Source of the DNA: Lachnospiraceae bacterium
GTDB lineage: Bacteria > Bacillota > Clostridia > Lachnospirales > Lachnospiraceae
DNA: 38,727 nucleotides
Assembly (NCBI GenBank): GCA_024403335.1
Contig: JAKSSA010000020.1
Coordinates: forward strand, 1 to 38,727
Direction of reading: 5' to 3'
The position numbers were made by a program, and so were the translations under genes. The notes under the pieces are model-generated. The model worked only from the letters and a program-made list of their open reading frames with translations. It was not told where the DNA came from and searched no databases. Shown here one piece after another: positions 24,846 through 33,820 of this stretch (position 1 is the stretch's first letter; every line of letters begins with the position of its first letter).

Positions 24846-27321
24846 TCTTACGCCTCTTTCTGCCCTTAACAACTACACATATGATAATAACATTTAACAA
24901 AACTGCCAGCAATCCACCTGAAACCGCTGCTGCTATAATAATCGCATATTGGTCTTTGTTTTTCAACTTATTAAAGAATTCGTCAAAATCAAATATTTCA
25001 TTAATCTGCGACCATATGTCCTTATTTTCCTGAATGTCATCAACAATAACAATCGGAGTGGGAGTCGGTTCTACTGCCTTTGTTGGAATTGGTGTCACTT
25101 CAAGCTTAGGCACAATTTCATAAACCATTGTATCACAAACTAAACAAACACCTTCGCTCGTTCCTTCTGAAGATATTGTAGGAGAAATAATTTCTTTCCA
25201 CTCATCTACAACATGGCTTTCTTTTTCGATAAAACCACATATACATTTTCTTTCATGGCCAACAAAAGCTTCGTCAATTGTTGCACTCCATTCACTAAAG
25301 CTGTGAGCTTCCAAAATCTCAAAACCACAAGCACATTTTTTAACATGAGAATCTTTTTCTTCTATATTTTCAATAAACATCTCATGTTCCAAAATTTCAT
25401 AATAGCCGCATATGCAAATTCCTTTATGCTTATCCTCATCAAATTCAGACAATTGTTCAATGAAATGTTCTTCAAAAGAACCTTCCTTGATAGTGCCACA
25501 GCCAAACTTGCACAAAATTGCATGTCCTTCACTCACCATTGTAGGAACACTATCCCATTCATGTTCTTTAATTAATCCGAAGTCCTCATCACATATATTG
25601 CAATGCGCTCTCTTAAGACATGTTGCCTCTTCAAAATCCTCATCATGTTCGCATTCAATCCACTTAGCGTAAAGGATTATGTCATTTTTTGCTCCAGAAG
25701 GCAATCCGGATAACACATCTCCTTCAAACATCGGATTATCATAAAAGCCGGCAAACTTTTCACCTTTTTTCCTTAAAGCTGTCGGATAAGTTATCACATC
25801 TCCTGTTCTGAAAAAGGTTGTAGTATCTTCTTTAATTTCACCACCATTAAGCTCATATGTTATAAAATATATATTCTGATAATAAATTGCATAAACAGGA
25901 GTATCTTCTGTAATCTTTTCTGTTAAATCTCTGTCCCACACAGGTGACTTTCTGTCAAAGCCTTCTTTTTCAGGGATTTCAGGAATATCATTAACAATTC
26001 CCTCATACTGTGTTTCTCTTACAGCTATCACTTCATTATCTGTAAAGAAAGCAATTTTAAGCTTCCTTCCAGGCAAAATATCAACCTTTGTCGAATCCGA
26101 CGCTTCATAAAAACCATTGTTTTTATATCTCAAATAATATGTACCAGCCTCTAAATCAGACAATTTATCTCCATCAACTGCAAAGAAATTGATATTATCC
26201 AAAGAATATTCCATTTCCGAAGTCAGATTCCTTATCTCACCATCCTGCTTTCCAAAAATGGTTTCATCACTTTTAACAGGATCAGGGCGATAATTTCTGG
26301 TACCTATTGTCATTTTTAAGATACCTGGTTTTATCTGAATATCATAATTTTCCAAAATAGTATTATCTTCTGGAAGAATGTAGCAATGATTTGGCACCTC
26401 ACCAATACCAAGAATCATGCCATAAGGCACAACATTTATCGCATCACCTTCGACCAATTTTCCACTCTCAAGTATTACATCTTTGCAGACAAGACTTGTA
26501 CCATCATATTTCTTCTCAGCAGAACCTGACGCATAAACAAGTTTTCTTGGCTTTACCGTGACAGGAATACTTACTAAAAGCGAATCATCCTCTTCTAAGA
26601 AGCCCGCAATTGATGAATAATCATGTGAATTAACATTGTCATACAAAAGCTTAACAATTACATAATTCTTTCCTGCATTAGGAACCTCATTGGCATTCAC
26701 TATGCTTAATGTTACACCTTCTTTGGTATAATCAGTAAACCTGACACTTCCCATTTTATCGCCATAGGTTATCGATTTCGCTGATGGAACTTCAATACTC
26801 TCAACTTTAATCTTTTCGATATCAACAACCGCATATTCATTTATTTCAGAGGTCATGCAGATTTCCAGTGATTTGCTTGGGTTGTACTGCCCAATAAGCT
26901 CTTTAATGGCAATATAAGGCAAGCTCACCACTAAGTTTTCACTGCTTCCTTCAATCGGAGTGCCGGAAATCCTTAAAACAATGCTGTTTCGTGACCAGTA
27001 GATTTTTGTTGCACTTAGTCCTTTGGGCAGGTTCAAATAATCAATCCAGTCAAAGCCGGCTGTACTTGTATATTCTGAAAAAGTAACTCCTTCGACATCA
27101 ATTGTAACATTAACAGGCGTTATTTCCTCAAATACTTTGCCTTTTATTTCAACATCAGCAACCTTTACAACTGCTGATGCTGCCATCGCACTATTAAAAG
27201 TACCAAAGCAGGAAAAAAGCAGCAAAAATATAAATACCGAAAACAAGCCGGCACATATAGTAAGCATGCTATGTTTTCTCATATAATTTATTCTGTTTTT
27301 CACCTGTTTATTAAATTTCAT
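24817..27321 (-). CDS. Large cell-surface protein: MBG/YDG-like, InlB B-type repeats, Cys-rich repeats, C-terminal anchor
   Basis: Probable wall-spanning protein of 834 residues. N-terminal signal (about 18-48, ending AMAASA). Beta-sandwich region 55-345, with the MBG/YDG-type segment RKLVYASGSAEKKYDG (259-274). Two Listeria-Bacteroides (InlB B-type) repeat-like modules at about 421-480 and 484-554, the second starting YFITYELNGG and ending LYAKW. A Cys/His-rich region (557-735) of short degenerate repeats, with close Cys pairs at 574/577, 604/608, 636/638, 663/665, 693/695 and 726/729. A TPIPT/TPTPI linker (743-757), a transmembrane helix (792-818) and a basic tail; no LPxTG. The start has no good ribosome binding site; ATG at 27282 is an alternative. 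First gene of the surface/FRG/ABC operon. Confidence 0.85.
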   Translation of the reverse strand: MKFNKQVKNRINYMRKHSMLTICAGLFSVFIFLLLFSCFGTFNSAMAASAVVKVADVEIKGKVFEEITPVNVTIDVEGVTFSEYTSTAGFDWIDYLNLPKGLSATKIYWSRNSIVLRISGTPIEGSSENLVVSLPYIAIKELIGQYNPSKSLEICMTSEINEYAVVDIEKIKVESIEVPSAKSITYGDKMGSVRFTDYTKEGVTLSIVNANEVPNAGKNYVIVKLLYDNVNSHDYSSIAGFLEEDDSLLVSIPVTVKPRKLVYASGSAEKKYDGTSLVCKDVILESGKLVEGDAINVVPYGMILGIGEVPNHCYILPEDNTILENYDIQIKPGILKMTIGTRNYRPDPVKSDETIFGKQDGEIRNLTSEMEYSLDNINFFAVDGDKLSDLEAGTYYLRYKNNGFYEASDSTKVDILPGRKLKIAFFTDNEVIAVRETQYEGIVNDIPEIPEKEGFDRKSPVWDRDLTEKITEDTPVYAIYYQNIYFITYELNGGEIKEDTTTFFRTGDVITYPTALRKKGEKFAGFYDNPMFEGDVLSGLPSGAKNDIILYAKWIECEHDEDFEEATCLKRAHCNICDEDFGLIKEHEWDSVPTMVSEGHAILCKFGCGTIKEGSFEEHFIEQLSEFDEDKHKGICICGYYEILEHEMFIENIEEKDSHVKKCACGFEILEAHSFSEWSATIDEAFVGHERKCICGFIEKESHVVDEWKEIISPTISSEGTSEGVCLVCDTMVYEIVPKLEVTPIPTKAVEPTPTPIVIVDDIQENKDIWSQINEIFDFDEFFNKLKNKDQYAIIIAAAVSGGLLAVLLNVIIICVVVKGRKRRKNDNTKNSLN

Positions 27322-27380
27322 ACTATAATAATCTTATTAGTTATCAAGAAATAAATCTTTCAGAAATATATACATCAAAA

Positions 27381-27405
27381 ATCCCTCTTCCGGGAACCAG
27401 TCTTT
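27381..27405 (-). terminator. Weak hairpin with T-run after uvrA
   Basis: The minus-strand TCCC/GGGA stem with a 6-nt loop (GGAAGA) leads into TTTTT, at the distal end of the 15-bp repeat. The stem is only 4 bp, so its strength as a terminator is doubtful. Confidence 0.35.
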
Positions 27406-27527
27406 TAGAAATCAATCTCCCAGAAATCAGTCTTCCAGGAATCAGTCTTTTAGAAATCATTCTCCCAGAAATCAACCCTTTCAGAAATCAATCTCCCGGA
27501 AATCAGTCCTTCAGAAATCAATTAAGG
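27392..27527 (-). repeat. 15-bp tandem repeat, about nine copies, beginning at the uvrA stop codon
   Basis: Forward-strand consensus AGAAATCAGTCTTCC; one copy is 16 bp. The first copy in the direction of transcription includes the last uvrA codons and the TGA stop. Each following unit contains the same TGA; those at 27503 and 27488 are in frame with uvrA, then the 16-bp copy shifts the frame. Confidence 0.93.
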
Positions 27528-30352
27528 TATTTTTTAAGATATATTCCGGTATATGATTTTTTGTTCTCAACTATTTTTTCAGGTGTACCAACTGCAATAA
27601 TCGTGCCACCTCTGTCACCGCCTTCAGGTCCTAAGTCAATTATATAATCCGCATTTTTTATAACATCAAGATTATGTTCAATTACTACGACTGTATTTCC
27701 GTTTTCGGCAAGTCGATTAAGCATCTCAATGAGCCTGTGTACATCAGCAAAATGAAGGCCTGTTGTAGGCTCATCAAGTATGTAAATTGTCTTACCTGTT
27801 GACCTTTTTGACAACTCTGTCGCAAGCTTAATTCGCTGTGCCTCTCCACCTGAAAGAGAAGTAGAAGGATGTCCAAGCTTAAGATATCCAAGCCCGACTT
27901 CATTTAATGTTTTAATCTTGTTATATATCATTGGGACATTCTGGAAAAATTCAACGGCTTCTGAAATGCGCATTTCCAAAACGTCAAAGATATTCTTTCC
28001 TTTATATTTTACCTCTAAGGTTTCGCGATTATATCTCTTTCCCTGACAATCCTGGCAGGTAACATAAACATCCGGCAGGAAGTTCATCTCAATTTTGATA
28101 ATTCCTGCACCTCCGCAGGTCTCACAGCGTCCACCTTTAACATTAAAGCTGAACCTTCCCTTCTGATATCCTCTTTCCTTCGCATCCTTTGTAGTTGCAA
28201 ATAAATCTCTTATGCAGTCAAATGCGCCTGTATAGGTTGCAGGATTAGATCTTGGTGTCTTGCCTATAGGTGACTGATCAATGTCAATAACCTTATCAAG
28301 CATTTCTATACCCTCAATCGAGTCATATTTACCGGGAATAACCAAAGACCTGTTAAGCTTCCTTGCCAGTGCCTTATAAAGGATTTCATTTACAAGTGAG
28401 CTCTTTCCGGAACCTGAAACACCTGTCACGAGTGTAAGTACTCCAAGAGGAATATCAACATCAATATTTTTAAGGTTGTGTTCCTTAGCGCCTTTTATTT
28501 TTATAAAGCCCTTAGGAGCTCTTCTTTCAGAAGGAACCTGTATCTTAATTCTTCCACTTAAGTATGCACCGGTAATTGATTCTTCCACTTTACAGATTTC
28601 TTCGGCAGCTCCCATTGCAACAACTCTACCGCCATCATCACCTGCACCGGGACCGATATCAACAATACAATCTGCCTGAAGCATTGTATCTTCGTCATGT
28701 TCAACTACAATAAGACTGTTTCCTATATCGCGTAAATGTCTTAATGAAGCAAGAAGTTTATCATTATCCCTCTGATGTAAACCAATGCTTGGCTCGTCAA
28801 GAATATAAGTTACTCCAACTAAACCTGAGCCTATCTGTGTAGCAAGACGAATTCTTTGTGCTTCACCTCCTGACAAAGATGCTGTCTGGCGTGATAAAGA
28901 AAGATATGATAAGCCAACATCCATCAAAAAGGTTACTCTTGACTTAATCTCCTTCAAAAGTAATTCGCCAATCTGCTGCTGAATAGAATTCAATTTAAGT
29001 TCATTTAAGAAAATTTGTAAGTTCTCAATTGAAAGATCTGAAACCTCTGCGATATTCTTATCTCCAACCGTAACTGACAAGCTTTCCTTACGAAGCTTCT
29101 TTCCATTACAGCTTTCACAGAACTTAATTTCCATAAGCTTCTCATATTCTTCTTTTCCTCTTTCAGAGAAAGTCTCACGATATCTTCTTCTAATATTTTC
29201 TATAACACCCTCAAAAGGAATATCATAAAAACCTTCGCCGCGTGAGCCAAAGTAATGTACTGTAACCTTTTCACCACCTGTGCCGTAAAGAATTATATTC
29301 TTGATTTTTTCAGGATATTCATCAAATGGTGTATACAAAGAAAATTTGTATCTTTCAGCTAACGCCTTTAATGTGCAATGCGAAAAACTTTTAGGATCAT
29401 TCGCAGAAGCCCAGCCTGGTGCTGCAATTAACCCATCCATAATACTCATGGAAGTATCAGGCATTATCAGATCCTTTGAAAATTCCATCTTAACGCCAAG
29501 ACCGTTACATACAGGACATGCTCCAAAAGGATTATTAAATGAAAAGCTTCGCGGTTCAATTTCAGATATACTTATTCCACAATCAGGGCATGAAAAGCTC
29601 TCGCTAAAAGTAATTGTTCTCTCATCAGGTATTTCAACCATTAAAACGCCTTCTGACATCTTTAAAGCAGTTTCAATTGAATCCGTAAGTCGTCTTTCAA
29701 GATCAGGCTTAATTACAAGTCTGTCTACTACTATTTCAATATTATGCTTAATATTCTTATCAAGCTTTATATCTTCAGAAAGCTCATAGTTGTTTCCGTC
29801 AACTCTTACACGTACAAAACCACTTTTTCTGGCATGCTCAAACACTTTACTGTGTTCACCCTTTCTGCCTCTTACAACAGGTGACAAAAGCATTATTTTG
29901 GTTCTTTCAGGTAACTGCATCAATTCATTTACCATCTGGTCAACACTCTGCTTCTTAATCTCCTTGCCACACTCAGGGCAGTGAGGTATACCTATTCTTG
30001 CAAAAAGTAAGCGGAAATAATCATATATCTCCGTAACAGTACCAACTGTTGAACGGGGATTTTTATTGGTTGATTTCTGATCAATACTGATTGCAGGTGA
30101 AAGACCTTCTATGCTCTCCACATCAGGTTTGTCCATAACTCCAAGGAACTGTCTTGCATAGGAAGATATAGACTCCATATACTTACGCTGTCCTTCGGCA
30201 TATATGGTATCAAAGGCAAGAGAAGACTTTCCCGAACCTGATAATCCTGTTAATACAACAAACTGTTCTCTTGGTATATCAACGTCCAAAGATTTCAAGT
30301 TGTTTTCTCTTGCACCGCGTATTTTTATATATTTATCACTTCTGTTAATCAT
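27518..30352 (-). CDS. uvrA: Excinuclease ABC subunit A
   Basis: Damage-recognition ATPase of nucleotide excision repair, 944 residues, normal length. Two ABC modules are visible: Walker [14 protein letters not shown] near the N-terminus and [13 protein letters not shown] in the second half, and the signature LSGGEAQRI twice. Zinc-binding clusters include [13 protein letters not shown] with CPVCNGLG, and CETCGGAG with [13 protein letters not shown] lies 5 nt before the ATG. It is 56 nt downstream of uvrB and presumably co-transcribed. Confidence 0.98.
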   Translation of the reverse strand: MINRSDKYIKIRGARENNLKSLDVDIPREQFVVLTGLSGSGKSSLAFDTIYAEGQRKYMESISSYARQFLGVMDKPDVESIEGLSPAISIDQKSTNKNPRSTVGTVTEIYDYFRLLFARIGIPHCPECGKEIKKQSVDQMVNELMQLPERTKIMLLSPVVRGRKGEHSKVFEHARKSGFVRVRVDGNNYELSEDIKLDKNIKHNIEIVVDRLVIKPDLERRLTDSIETALKMSEGVLMVEIPDERTITFSESFSCPDCGISISEIEPRSFSFNNPFGACPVCNGLGVKMEFSKDLIMPDTSMSIMDGLIAAPGWASANDPKSFSHCTLKALAERYKFSLYTPFDEYPEKIKNIILYGTGGEKVTVHYFGSRGEGFYDIPFEGVIENIRRRYRETFSERGKEEYEKLMEIKFCESCNGKKLRKESLSVTVGDKNIAEVSDLSIENLQIFLNELKLNSIQQQIGELLLKEIKSRVTFLMDVGLSYLSLSRQTASLSGGEAQRIRLATQIGSGLVGVTYILDEPSIGLHQRDNDKLLASLRHLRDIGNSLIVVEHDEDTMLQADCIVDIGPGAGDDGGRVVAMGAAEEICKVEESITGAYLSGRIKIQVPSERRAPKGFIKIKGAKEHNLKNIDVDIPLGVLTLVTGVSGSGKSSLVNEILYKALARKLNRSLVIPGKYDSIEGIEMLDKVIDIDQSPIGKTPRSNPATYTGAFDCIRDLFATTKDAKERGYQKGRFSFNVKGGRCETCGGAGIIKIEMNFLPDVYVTCQDCQGKRYNRETLEVKYKGKNIFDVLEMRISEAVEFFQNVPMIYNKIKTLNEVGLGYLKLGHPSTSLSGGEAQRIKLATELSKRSTGKTIYILDEPTTGLHFADVHRLIEMLNRLAENGNTVVVIEHNLDVIKNADYIIDLGPEGGDRGGTIIAVGTPEKIVENKKSYTGIYLKKYLN

Positions 30353-30408
30353 ATTTTTCCTGTCTTTGCTAAAGCTTTTCGTATATATTCTTAACCCAAA
30401 TATGAGTT

Positions 30409-32403
30409 TTACTGATTCATCTGTTTTTCACATTCTTTTAGTTTATCGCGTAAAACCATTGCTTCTTCAAAATTAAGTTCTGCAGCTTTCTTGCGCATTT
30501 CCTTACGAAGATTTTCTGCTAACTTAATAAGCTCATTCTTTGACATAGACTCAAAGTCCTTTGCAACAAGCGATTTTGCAGCAACAACTCTTTTTGAAAT
30601 ACTGATAAGCTCTCTTACTGCCTTTTTAATTGTTGTAGGAGTAATACCATTGGCCTTATTATATGCTTCCTGTATTGCTCTTCTTCTGTTAGTTTCTGAT
30701 ATTGCTTTATGCATCGAATCTGTTATCTTATCCGCATACATAATAACTCTTCCTTCTGCATTTCTTGCTGCTCTTCCCACTGTCTGTATAAGTGAAGTCT
30801 CAGAACGAAGAAAACCTTCTTTATCGGCATCAACTATCGCAACAAGTCCTACCTCCGGAATATCCAAACCCTCTCTCAACAAATTGATACCTACTAATAC
30901 ATCAAACTCGTCAAGTCGCATATTCCTTATAATCTCTGATCTCTCAAGGGTGGAAATATCAGAATGCAGATATTCCACTCTTATTCCAACCTCCTTTAAA
31001 TAAGAGGTCAAATTTTCCGCCATTCGTTTAGTCAAGGTCGTAACAAGTACTTTATTTTTCTTTGCAGTCTCTTTTTTTATTTCACCAATCAAGTCATCAA
31101 TTTGTCCCTCTGAAGGCTTAACTGTTATTTCAGGATCAAGAAGTCCTGTCGGTCTTATAACCTGTTGTGCCCTTAACATCTCATGGCTTTGTTCATAATC
31201 TGAAGGAGTAGCTGACACAAAAAGCATTCTTGCTATATGATCTTCAAACTCATCAAAAGTCAATGGTCTGTTATCCTTTGCAGACGGCAGACGAAATCCA
31301 TAATCCACCAAAGTCTCTTTTCGCGACCTGTCTGCATTATACATACCTCTTACCTGAGGAATTGTAATATGCGACTCATCTATAATAATCAGAAAATCAG
31401 GTGGAAAATAATCTAGTAAGGTTGACGGAGGAGTACCTGCAGGATTTCCGGCAAGATGTCTTGAGTAATTCTCTATTCCTGAGCAAAAACCCGATTCACG
31501 AAGCATTTCTATATCAAAACTTGTTCTTTCCTTTATTCGTTGTGCCTCTAACAGCTTGTCTTCTCTTTTAAAGAAGTCAACTCTTTCTTCCATTTCCTCT
31601 TCAATTGCATTAATTGCTCTCTCCATTTTTTCAGGAGCTACAACATACTGTGAAGCAGGGAATATGAGTGCGTGCTTAAGTTCTGCTTTTACAACGCCTG
31701 TAACAACTTCGAATAATGATATTTTGTCAATTTCGTCACCAAAAAACTCAATTCTATAAGCCATATTTTCAGCTTCAACAGGGAATATTTCCACAACATC
31801 CCCTCTGACTCTGAAAGTACCTCTGTTAAAATCGAATTCATTTCTTGTATATTGGATATTTATAAGCTGCTTTATTATCTCATCTCTGTCCTTAACCATA
31901 CCAGGGCGTAATGAAAGTCTCATGGTCTTATAGTCAACCGGACTTCCAAGACCATAAATACAGGAAACACTGGCTACAATAATAACATCATTTCTTTCTA
32001 CCAATGCAGCAGTTGCAGAATTTCTCAATCTGTCAATTTCTTCATTTATTGATGAATCTTTTTCAATAAAAGTATCAGTTTGAGGAACATAGGCTTCAGG
32101 CTGATAATAATCATAATAAGAAACAAAATACTCAACTGCATTCTCAGGGAAAAATTCCTTCATTTCAGAATAGGTCTGAGTTGCTAAGGTCTTATTGTGA
32201 GAAATGATAATAGTTGGCAAGCCAAGTTCTTTAATAACATTAGCCATAGTAAAGGTCTTACCGGAGCCTGTAACACCAAGCAGTGTTTCAAACTGATTAC
32301 CCTCTTCAAAGCCCTTTACAAGTTGTGAAATAGCCTCCGGCTGGTCGCCTGTGGGTTTATATTCTGAATGAAGTATAAATTTAGCTTTTTCAAATCCTGA
32401 CAT
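30409..32403 (-). CDS. uvrB: Excinuclease ABC subunit B
   Basis: Helicase-like damage-verification subunit of nucleotide excision repair, 664 residues. It has Walker [15 protein letters not shown], the beta-hairpin region [16 protein letters not shown], the DEAD-like IIDESH, helicase motif VI ([14 protein letters not shown]) and a C-terminal UVR motif ([18 protein letters not shown]) for UvrC binding. I chose the ATG at 32403, preceded by GGTGAT, which gives the usual N-terminus; a start at 32436 lacks a ribosome binding site. It is first in uvrB-uvrA, with a promoter and a possible LexA box upstream. Confidence 0.98.
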   Translation of the reverse strand: MSGFEKAKFILHSEYKPTGDQPEAISQLVKGFEEGNQFETLLGVTGSGKTFTMANVIKELGLPTIIISHNKTLATQTYSEMKEFFPENAVEYFVSYYDYYQPEAYVPQTDTFIEKDSSINEEIDRLRNSATAALVERNDVIIVASVSCIYGLGSPVDYKTMRLSLRPGMVKDRDEIIKQLINIQYTRNEFDFNRGTFRVRGDVVEIFPVEAENMAYRIEFFGDEIDKISLFEVVTGVVKAELKHALIFPASQYVVAPEKMERAINAIEEEMEERVDFFKREDKLLEAQRIKERTSFDIEMLRESGFCSGIENYSRHLAGNPAGTPPSTLLDYFPPDFLIIIDESHITIPQVRGMYNADRSRKETLVDYGFRLPSAKDNRPLTFDEFEDHIARMLFVSATPSDYEQSHEMLRAQQVIRPTGLLDPEITVKPSEGQIDDLIGEIKKETAKKNKVLVTTLTKRMAENLTSYLKEVGIRVEYLHSDISTLERSEIIRNMRLDEFDVLVGINLLREGLDIPEVGLVAIVDADKEGFLRSETSLIQTVGRAARNAEGRVIMYADKITDSMHKAISETNRRRAIQEAYNKANGITPTTIKKAVRELISISKRVVAAKSLVAKDFESMSKNELIKLAENLRKEMRKKAAELNFEEAMVLRDKLKECEKQMNQ

Positions 32404-32495
32404 TTTATCACCATTTATTATAACAATTTCATACAAATCTTTAGGACAAATCTTTGCTCATATTCTCGATATTTCCAACATCCGATAATCGTATT

Positions 32496-32524
32496 ATTCT
32501 ACCATATATATAAACAAAAGTAAA
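32496..32524 (-). promoter_or_regulatory. Promoter for uvrBA
   Basis: Minus-strand TTTACT (-35) and TAGAAT (-10) with a 17-bp spacer, about 95 bp before the uvrB start. Confidence 0.6.
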
Positions 32525-32527
32525 GAA

Positions 32528-32558
32528 AAACGAACATTTGTTTGTAAAATGTTCGTTT
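32528..32558 (-). terminator. Strong rho-independent terminator upstream of uvrB
   Basis: Perfect 12-bp stem AAACGAACATTT/AAATGTTCGTTT with a 7-nt loop, ending in TTTTTC on the minus strand. It ends the transcript from the DUF4003 side. Confidence 0.92.
32531..32544 (-). promoter_or_regulatory. Possible LexA (SOS) box upstream of uvrBA
   Basis: CGAACATTTGTTTG resembles the Gram-positive LexA pattern CGAAC-N4-GTTCG with one mismatch in the second half-site. It sits 6 bp upstream of the -35 of the uvrB promoter and inside the terminator stem. uvrB is a usual SOS target. The overlap with a hairpin leaves chance resemblance open. Confidence 0.4.
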
Positions 32559-32574
32559 ATTCCTTCTTCATTCA

Positions 32575-32612
32575 AGCCCATTCAAGCTTATTCAAACTAT
32601 ATTCAAGCTATA
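32575..32612 (-). repeat. Short degenerate repeat after the small ORF
   Basis: Four imperfect copies of a 10-11-bp unit (minus-strand GCTTGAATAT-like) between the 32-codon ORF and the terminator. Confidence 0.65.
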
Positions 32613-32624
32613 TTAAATTACACA

Positions 32625-32723
32625 TTATCTTTTTCTTTGCTTATTCTTTTTTATTACAACATTTACTACTTCACTTACTACTTCAGCTATTACTTCTACT
32701 ATTGCATCTATTATTATTTCCAT
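32625..32723 (-). CDS. Possible 32-residue amphipathic peptide
   Basis: Minus-strand ATG to TAA ORF with a 12-bp internal repeat that encodes a 4-residue periodicity (EVIA, EVVS, EVVN). This gives a hydrophobic helix with regularly spaced Glu, followed by the strongly basic tail KKNKQRKR. It lies 55 nt after the DUF4003 stop and before the strong terminator, so it is probably on that transcript. The GA-rich upstream stretch (AGAGAAG) is a poor ribosome binding site. The low-complexity sequence could also be a non-coding repeat. Confidence 0.35.
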   Translation of the reverse strand: MEIIIDAIVEVIAEVVSEVVNVVIKKNKQRKR

Positions 32724-32778
32724 TTTTCTTCTCTTTTTTCTTCTATTTATAGCTTCATGAAAAAGGCGCAGGCAAAAA

Positions 32779-33774
32779 TCAATGAGTAACAGAAGTTGAA
32801 GCTGTTATGCTTACTAAAATTGCAGCAGTTGTAGCCTGTTCAGCTGCCACCATAGCCAAAGTCTCTGCAAGAGTAGTAATATCAGCGATTCCATTATCTG
32901 AAATCTCGTTTCCGCTTATCATATCAGACACAAGTAAGGCCGCATGCATAAGTCTGACATCTTTAGTCACACCAAAGAAGCCATATCCCTTTTGAGTAGC
33001 AAGAAAAGCATCTGCATCAAGCATATCCATCACTACATCATAAGCTGACATATCGCTGTCTGCTAAAACAGCAAGTACAGGGAATTCATAATATTTGCTG
33101 TACTTTCTTCCATTATTCTTCAAATTGGTGAATATTTCATTAATTTTCATACATTTGTCTTCAATTTCACCATTTGTTATTGAAAGAATATGAGTTGCAC
33201 TCTGCAAGGAGTTCAAATCAGGCTTAATGCTTTCCTTTAATGTTTTAAAAGCTACTTCCTGTTCATTTATTAATGTATCAATATCCTTTTCTGAGAATGC
33301 AAGAAGCATTGCAAAAATAGTATCCTCGTAATTTGTAAGGAAAGAATGTTCCTTCTTCATTCTGTTATAGATTTCTTTTCCTCTTGCAATTCTGTCTGAA
33401 ACATCGCCACTTGGCACCATTTCAGCCATTGCTGCTGCAGCCATAATAAGATGAGTACTTGAGTGAAAGGCTGCTTTTAATTCATTGTAAATTTCAATAG
33501 TTCTTTCAAGAAAAGCCTCAGAACTTGTTTTGCTTGCCATCATTGTTGTTATGGGAAGCTCAAGAGTACCCCTAAAATTTGAAAAAACACCAGTCTTCTC
33601 TCTAAGTATCCTTCTGCATTCCTTCAGCTTCTCAGCATCTGCATCAATACCAAGCTTGGCAAATCTGTTTGCACATACTGTTGCGACTGTCGCATTTTCC
33701 ATTTTAAAGGTTGACTTTATAATGTCCCTGTTTCTTATAAATGACTCACAAAATGCTCTTAACTCGTCTTTCAT
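32779..33774 (-). CDS. DUF4003 family protein
   Basis: Uncharacterised cytoplasmic protein of 331 residues that I recognise as DUF4003-like; it is all-helical in appearance. Visible features are an N-terminal segment with ESFIRNRDIIKSTF and a TTMMAS stretch, a central segment with EEDT-like acidic helices, KYYEFPVLAVLAD, and a low-complexity Ala/Thr-rich C-terminus (AATTAAILVSITAS). The ATG at 33774 is supported by GGAGG 9 nt upstream; a longer frame to 33816 runs back through the terminator hairpin and is rejected. It follows the CheW gene by 46 nt. No function can be assigned. Confidence 0.82.
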   Translation of the reverse strand: MKDELRAFCESFIRNRDIIKSTFKMENATVATVCANRFAKLGIDADAEKLKECRRILREKTGVFSNFRGTLELPITTMMASKTSSEAFLERTIEIYNELKAAFHSSTHLIMAAAAMAEMVPSGDVSDRIARGKEIYNRMKKEHSFLTNYEDTIFAMLLAFSEKDIDTLINEQEVAFKTLKESIKPDLNSLQSATHILSITNGEIEDKCMKINEIFTNLKNNGRKYSKYYEFPVLAVLADSDMSAYDVVMDMLDADAFLATQKGYGFFGVTKDVRLMHAALLVSDMISGNEISDNGIADITTLAETLAMVAAEQATTAAILVSITASTSVTH

Positions 33775-33795
33775 ACTATTTTTCCTCCAAAAAAT

Positions 33796-33814
33796 GCCAC
33801 TAAAAACAAGTGGC
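33796..33814 (-). terminator. Terminator-like hairpin between the CheW and DUF4003 genes
   Basis: Minus-strand 6-bp stem GCCACT/AGTGGC with a 7-nt loop and an ATTTTTT tail that runs directly into the GGAGG of the DUF4003 gene. It probably reduces downstream expression rather than fully ending the transcript, as no other promoter is evident for DUF4003. Confidence 0.7.
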
Positions 33815-33820
33815 AATATA

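Larger units (their letters stand above)
32404..32778. other. 375-nt gap between uvrB and the DUF4003 gene
   Basis: Contains, in the direction of transcription, a possible 32-codon ORF (32723-32625), a degenerate 10-11-bp repeat (about 32575-32612), a strong terminator (32528-32558), a LexA-like box and the uvrB promoter. The rest, next to uvrB, shows nothing clear. Confidence 0.7.

Noticed and set aside
27392-27527. CRISPR-like or REP element
   Set aside because: The 15-bp units are contiguous and without spacers or dyad symmetry; no cas gene is present.
29301-29789. 162-codon plus-strand ORF opposite uvrA
   Set aside because: Antisense shadow of a strongly conserved gene; no ribosome binding site and no recognisable domain.
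30491-31003. 170-codon plus-strand ORF opposite uvrB
   Set aside because: Antisense shadow; Ser/Leu-rich reverse complement of a helicase domain.
32538-32789. Plus-strand ORFs rich in Phe, Tyr and Leu between uvrB and DUF4003
   Set aside because: They are reverse complements of the GA/TA-rich repeats and the small minus-strand ORF, with no ribosome binding site.
33775-33816. 14-residue extension of the DUF4003 protein
   Set aside because: It lies in the terminator hairpin; the ATG at 33774 has a GGAGG site.
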